From Burkholderiales bacterium (GTDB lineage Bacteria; Pseudomonadota; Gammaproteobacteria; Burkholderiales; Burkholderiaceae_B), in assembly GCA_005788065.1 (NCBI GenBank), contig SXZD01000147.1:1-13530 (forward strand): a DNA stretch of 13,530 nt, read 5' to 3'. The notes beneath the pieces are model-generated. The model had not been told where the DNA came from and ran no database searches. It worked only from the letters and a program-made list of their open reading frames with translations. The position numbers and the translations under genes were made by a program. This document shows, one piece after another, positions 11,427-13,530 of the stretch. Each line of letters starts with the position of its first letter. The stretch's first letter is position 1.

Positions 11427-12437
11427 ATGAACGCTCGCCAACCCATCAATATGCACAGCTACATGCGCTTCTCGGAGGTTGCGCAGCGCTGCGGTCTGGA
11501 CGTGGACGACCTTCTGGCGTATGCAGGCCTCTACCCCGACACGCAACACCGGCGCAATGAAAAACTGCCACTGCAAACCATTGCCCGTCTGTATCAACAC
11601 GGCCTGCAAACCGCCCGTACCGGATACTTTCCAGTGGTACTGGCCGAGTGTTTCAGCTTTGATTTTTTTCCGGAAGTCGAAACCTTCCTGGCCACCAGCA
11701 GCCATCTGGGCGAAGCCAGCAAACTGCTGCATTGGCTGCCGGAACTGCTGCTGTCGGAGTTGCGATTCAGCCTGGACACCCGGCAGCGCAACCCCCAACT
11801 GTCCGTGCAGGTATGCCGCTTGCAAACCGGCGCCATTGACCCGTTCGTGCTCGACAGCATTGAAGACAGCGTAACCTGCTGCATGCTGATGTTTATCCGC
11901 AAACTGCATGTGCCGGTATCAAGCATCACATTGCACTTTCATCATCCTGCAATCGAAGCGCTGCAGCGGTTTGCCGCCAGTCATGACGTACGTCCCCGGT
12001 TCAGTTCCGGGTTCACCGGATTGAGCGGACCGGCCGCACTATGGACGCATCCGATCGCCAGACGCAATAACCCCATTCACAGCCAGACAGAAATCATCAT
12101 TGAAAATGTGGTGCATCGCCTGCAACGCAAGCAGGGAATCAGCGATTGTGTCCGCCGCGAATTGGCCAAAAATCCGATGACGCCCATGGCAGACATTGCA
12201 GCAGATCTGCAATTATCGCTTCGTACCCTGCAGCGGCAATTGCGCGCGGAGGGACAGACATTCCAGTCCCTGCAAAATGAAACATTGCTTGAACTAGCGC
12301 AACAGCACCTTAAAACACCCGGACTGGACATGGAGAGCGTGGCAGCCAAACTCGGTTTCTCGGATCGCCACAGCTTCACCCGAGCTTACAAGCGCTGGAC
12401 AGGCGTAACACCCAGCCGTCACCGCAAAGACGTTTGA
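11427..12437 (+). CDS. AraC-family transcriptional regulator (arabinose-binding-like N-domain type)
   Basis: This 336-residue regulator has a long N-terminal sensor region of the kind annotated 'AraC_binding/PF12625' (about residues 20-210). A C-terminal double helix-turn-helix follows at about 235-332. The first helix-turn-helix is MADIAADLQLSLRTLQRQLR. The second ends in the family signature LGFSDRHSFTRAYKRWTGVTPS. Regulators of this type often sense fatty-acid-like or amino-acid-derived ligands and activate an adjacent divergent gene, here the diiron protein. The start at 11427 is the first in-frame ATG; AAGGA lies 14 bases upstream, so an ATG at 11451 is an alternative. The gene is 32 bp upstream of the next one and may be co-transcribed with it. 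Confidence 0.9.
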   Translation: MNARQPINMHSYMRFSEVAQRCGLDVDDLLAYAGLYPDTQHRRNEKLPLQTIARLYQHGLQTARTGYFPVVLAECFSFDFFPEVETFLATSSHLGEASKLLHWLPELLLSELRFSLDTRQRNPQLSVQVCRLQTGAIDPFVLDSIEDSVTCCMLMFIRKLHVPVSSITLHFHHPAIEALQRFAASHDVRPRFSSGFTGLSGPAALWTHPIARRNNPIHSQTEIIIENVVHRLQRKQGISDCVRRELAKNPMTPMADIAADLQLSLRTLQRQLRAEGQTFQSLQNETLLELAQQHLKTPGLDMESVAAKLGFSDRHSFTRAYKRWTGVTPSRHRKDV

Positions 12438-12469
12438 CCGCTCATACCGTCAAAACGGATAATCTGCCA

Positions 12470-13530
12470 ATGTCTGCCACGCCGTTTCACGTGCTGTCGC
12501 TTATCCCGCCGATGACGCAGCTCAATACACCCTACCCGTCCACTGCCTATCTGACCGGCTTCCTGCGCTCGCGCGGCGTGTCGGCCCGGCAGGCGGACGT
12601 GGCGCTCCAACTGGTGTTGCAACTGTTCACGCCCGAGGGCCTGAACCGCATGGCCGATGTGATCGAACAACAGGAACAGGTGACAGAGCGTGTAGCCCTC
12701 TTCCTTGACCAGTTCAGTCTTTATGAGCGCACCATCACCCCGTTGATCCGTTTCATTCAGGGTAAAGACTCGACGCTGGCTCACCGTATCGTGCAACGTA
12801 CGTTCCTGCCCGAAGGCCCCCGTTTTGAAAACCTTGAAAGCTACGGGGACGACGAGATCGGAGACCCGCTGGCCTGGGCTTTTGGTGCACTGGGCATCCA
12901 TGACCGGGCGCGGCATCTTGCGACGCTCTACCTCAACGATCTGTCTGACGTGATCGCTGATGCCATCGATTCCCGCTTTGCGTTTGTACGCTACGGTGAG
13001 TCGCTGGCAGCCAGCCAACCGTCTTTCGATCCGTTGGCGCAGGCGCTGGCTGCGCCACCCACGCTGATTGATGACATCACTTGCGACATTGCGCTGCGGG
13101 TTTATGAACAACAACCCGCGCAACTGGTGCTGCTGTCTGTCCCCTTCCCCGGTGCGGTGTATGGTGCGCTGCGCATGGCTCAGGCCCTCAAGGCTGAACA
13201 TCCGGATGTGAAGATTGCGTTGGGCGGTGGATACGTCAATACCGAACTGCGCGACTTGTCAGACCCCCGCATTTTCGATTTCGTGGATTTCATCACGCTG
13301 GATGCCGGTGAAAAACCGGTGATGAGCCTGATCGAACATCTTCAGGAAAAGCGCAGCCTGTCACGCCTGCAGCGAACCTACATCCGTGACGACAATGGAT
13401 CTGTACAGTACGTCAACTTCATGGAAGCCGACGTTCCGTTTGAAGACGTCGGCACACCGACCTGGGACGGACTGCCGATTGGCGAGTATCTGTCGCTGCT
13501 GGACATGCTCAACCCCATGCACCGCCTCTG
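12470..13530 (+). CDS. Cobalamin-binding radical SAM-type protein, N-terminal part (cut by window edge)
   Basis: This frame is open for 353 codons from the ATG at 12470 to the window end. The opening HVLSLIPPMTQLNTPYPSTA is typical of B12-binding radical SAM proteins that begin with a substrate-path motif. A Rossmann-like stretch at about residues 215-300 (LVLLSVPFPGAVYGALRMA, then KIALGGGYVNTELRDL, then FVDFITLDAGE) fits the cobalamin-binding domain. The DXHXXG motif of base-off B12 binders is not seen. The radical SAM barrel with its CX3CX2C cluster motif should follow outside the window. Such proteins perform methylations or rearrangements on unreactive carbon, and the substrate here is unknown. 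The ribosome-binding site (GGAT, about 10 bases upstream) is weak. Confidence 0.72.
   Translation, partial: MSATPFHVLSLIPPMTQLNTPYPSTAYLTGFLRSRGVSARQADVALQLVLQLFTPEGLNRMADVIEQQEQVTERVALFLDQFSLYERTITPLIRFIQGKDSTLAHRIVQRTFLPEGPRFENLESYGDDEIGDPLAWAFGALGIHDRARHLATLYLNDLSDVIADAIDSRFAFVRYGESLAASQPSFDPLAQALAAPPTLIDDITCDIALRVYEQQPAQLVLLSVPFPGAVYGALRMAQALKAEHPDVKIALGGGYVNTELRDLSDPRIFDFVDFITLDAGEKPVMSLIEHLQEKRSLSRLQRTYIRDDNGSVQYVNFMEADVPFEDVGTPTWDGLPIGEYLSLLDMLNPMHRL

Noticed and set aside
12419..13201. Minus-strand open frame of 260 codons
   Set aside because: It is opposite the AraC end and the cobalamin-binding radical SAM-type gene. The plus-strand frame is open to the window edge and has family motifs, whereas this one has none.
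1..13530. CRISPR array, tRNA or rRNA genes
   Set aside because: No regularly spaced repeats, cloverleaf-like sequences or rRNA-like stretches were found on reading both strands by eye.

Overview
The window looks like chromosomal DNA of a betaproteobacterium, most likely a member of Burkholderiales. This is an inference from moderately high GC, protein style and gene neighbourhood; no rRNA or other taxonomic marker is present. Three islands stand out: an IS3-type insertion at the left edge, a hydrocarbon or lipid block, and a compact sulfur-stress block.

Positions 1-923 hold the 5' part of an IS3-family element on the minus strand (complete orfA, start of orfB). It appears to have landed in an unknown gene, of which only the last 25 codons and a strong rho-independent terminator (1015-1040) remain. 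A 67-residue orphan protein (1053-1256, minus) converges on that terminator. Next is a large fused hydroxylase (1459-3681, minus). It has an AlkB/XylM-type membrane diiron domain joined to a plant-type [2Fe-2S] ferredoxin and an FAD/NAD(P)H reductase, so catalysis and electron supply sit in one chain. Its promoter region carries a good sigma70-like promoter, a perfect 16-bp palindrome and a direct repeat. Immediately upstream on the same strand is a secreted beta-sandwich-like protein (3823-4290). A 327-bp gap with unusual C/G tracts then leads to a 58-residue plus-strand gene, followed by a 118-residue unknown and a PlsC/DGAT-like acyltransferase, both on the minus strand.

Positions 6357-9791 are dominated by a sulfur-stress locus. 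On the minus strand a metallo-beta-lactamase-fold persulfide-dioxygenase-like enzyme and an ArsR-family repressor overlap by 4 bp. The repressor has the two cysteines, 66 residues apart, that mark the BigR/SqrR persulfide sensors. On the plus strand a TauE/SafE permease and two half-size YeeE/YedE sulfur transporters form a tight operon. The roughly 100-bp divergent spacer holds an AT-rich palindrome that overlaps the predicted promoters in both directions, so the repressor probably controls both arms and itself.

The right part holds a two-TM potassium-channel-like protein, a divergent pair of a ferritin-like diiron 'metal-dependent hydrolase' (PF10118 type) and an AraC-family regulator, and the start of a cobalamin-binding radical SAM-type protein cut by the window end. 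No tRNA, rRNA or CRISPR array was seen.
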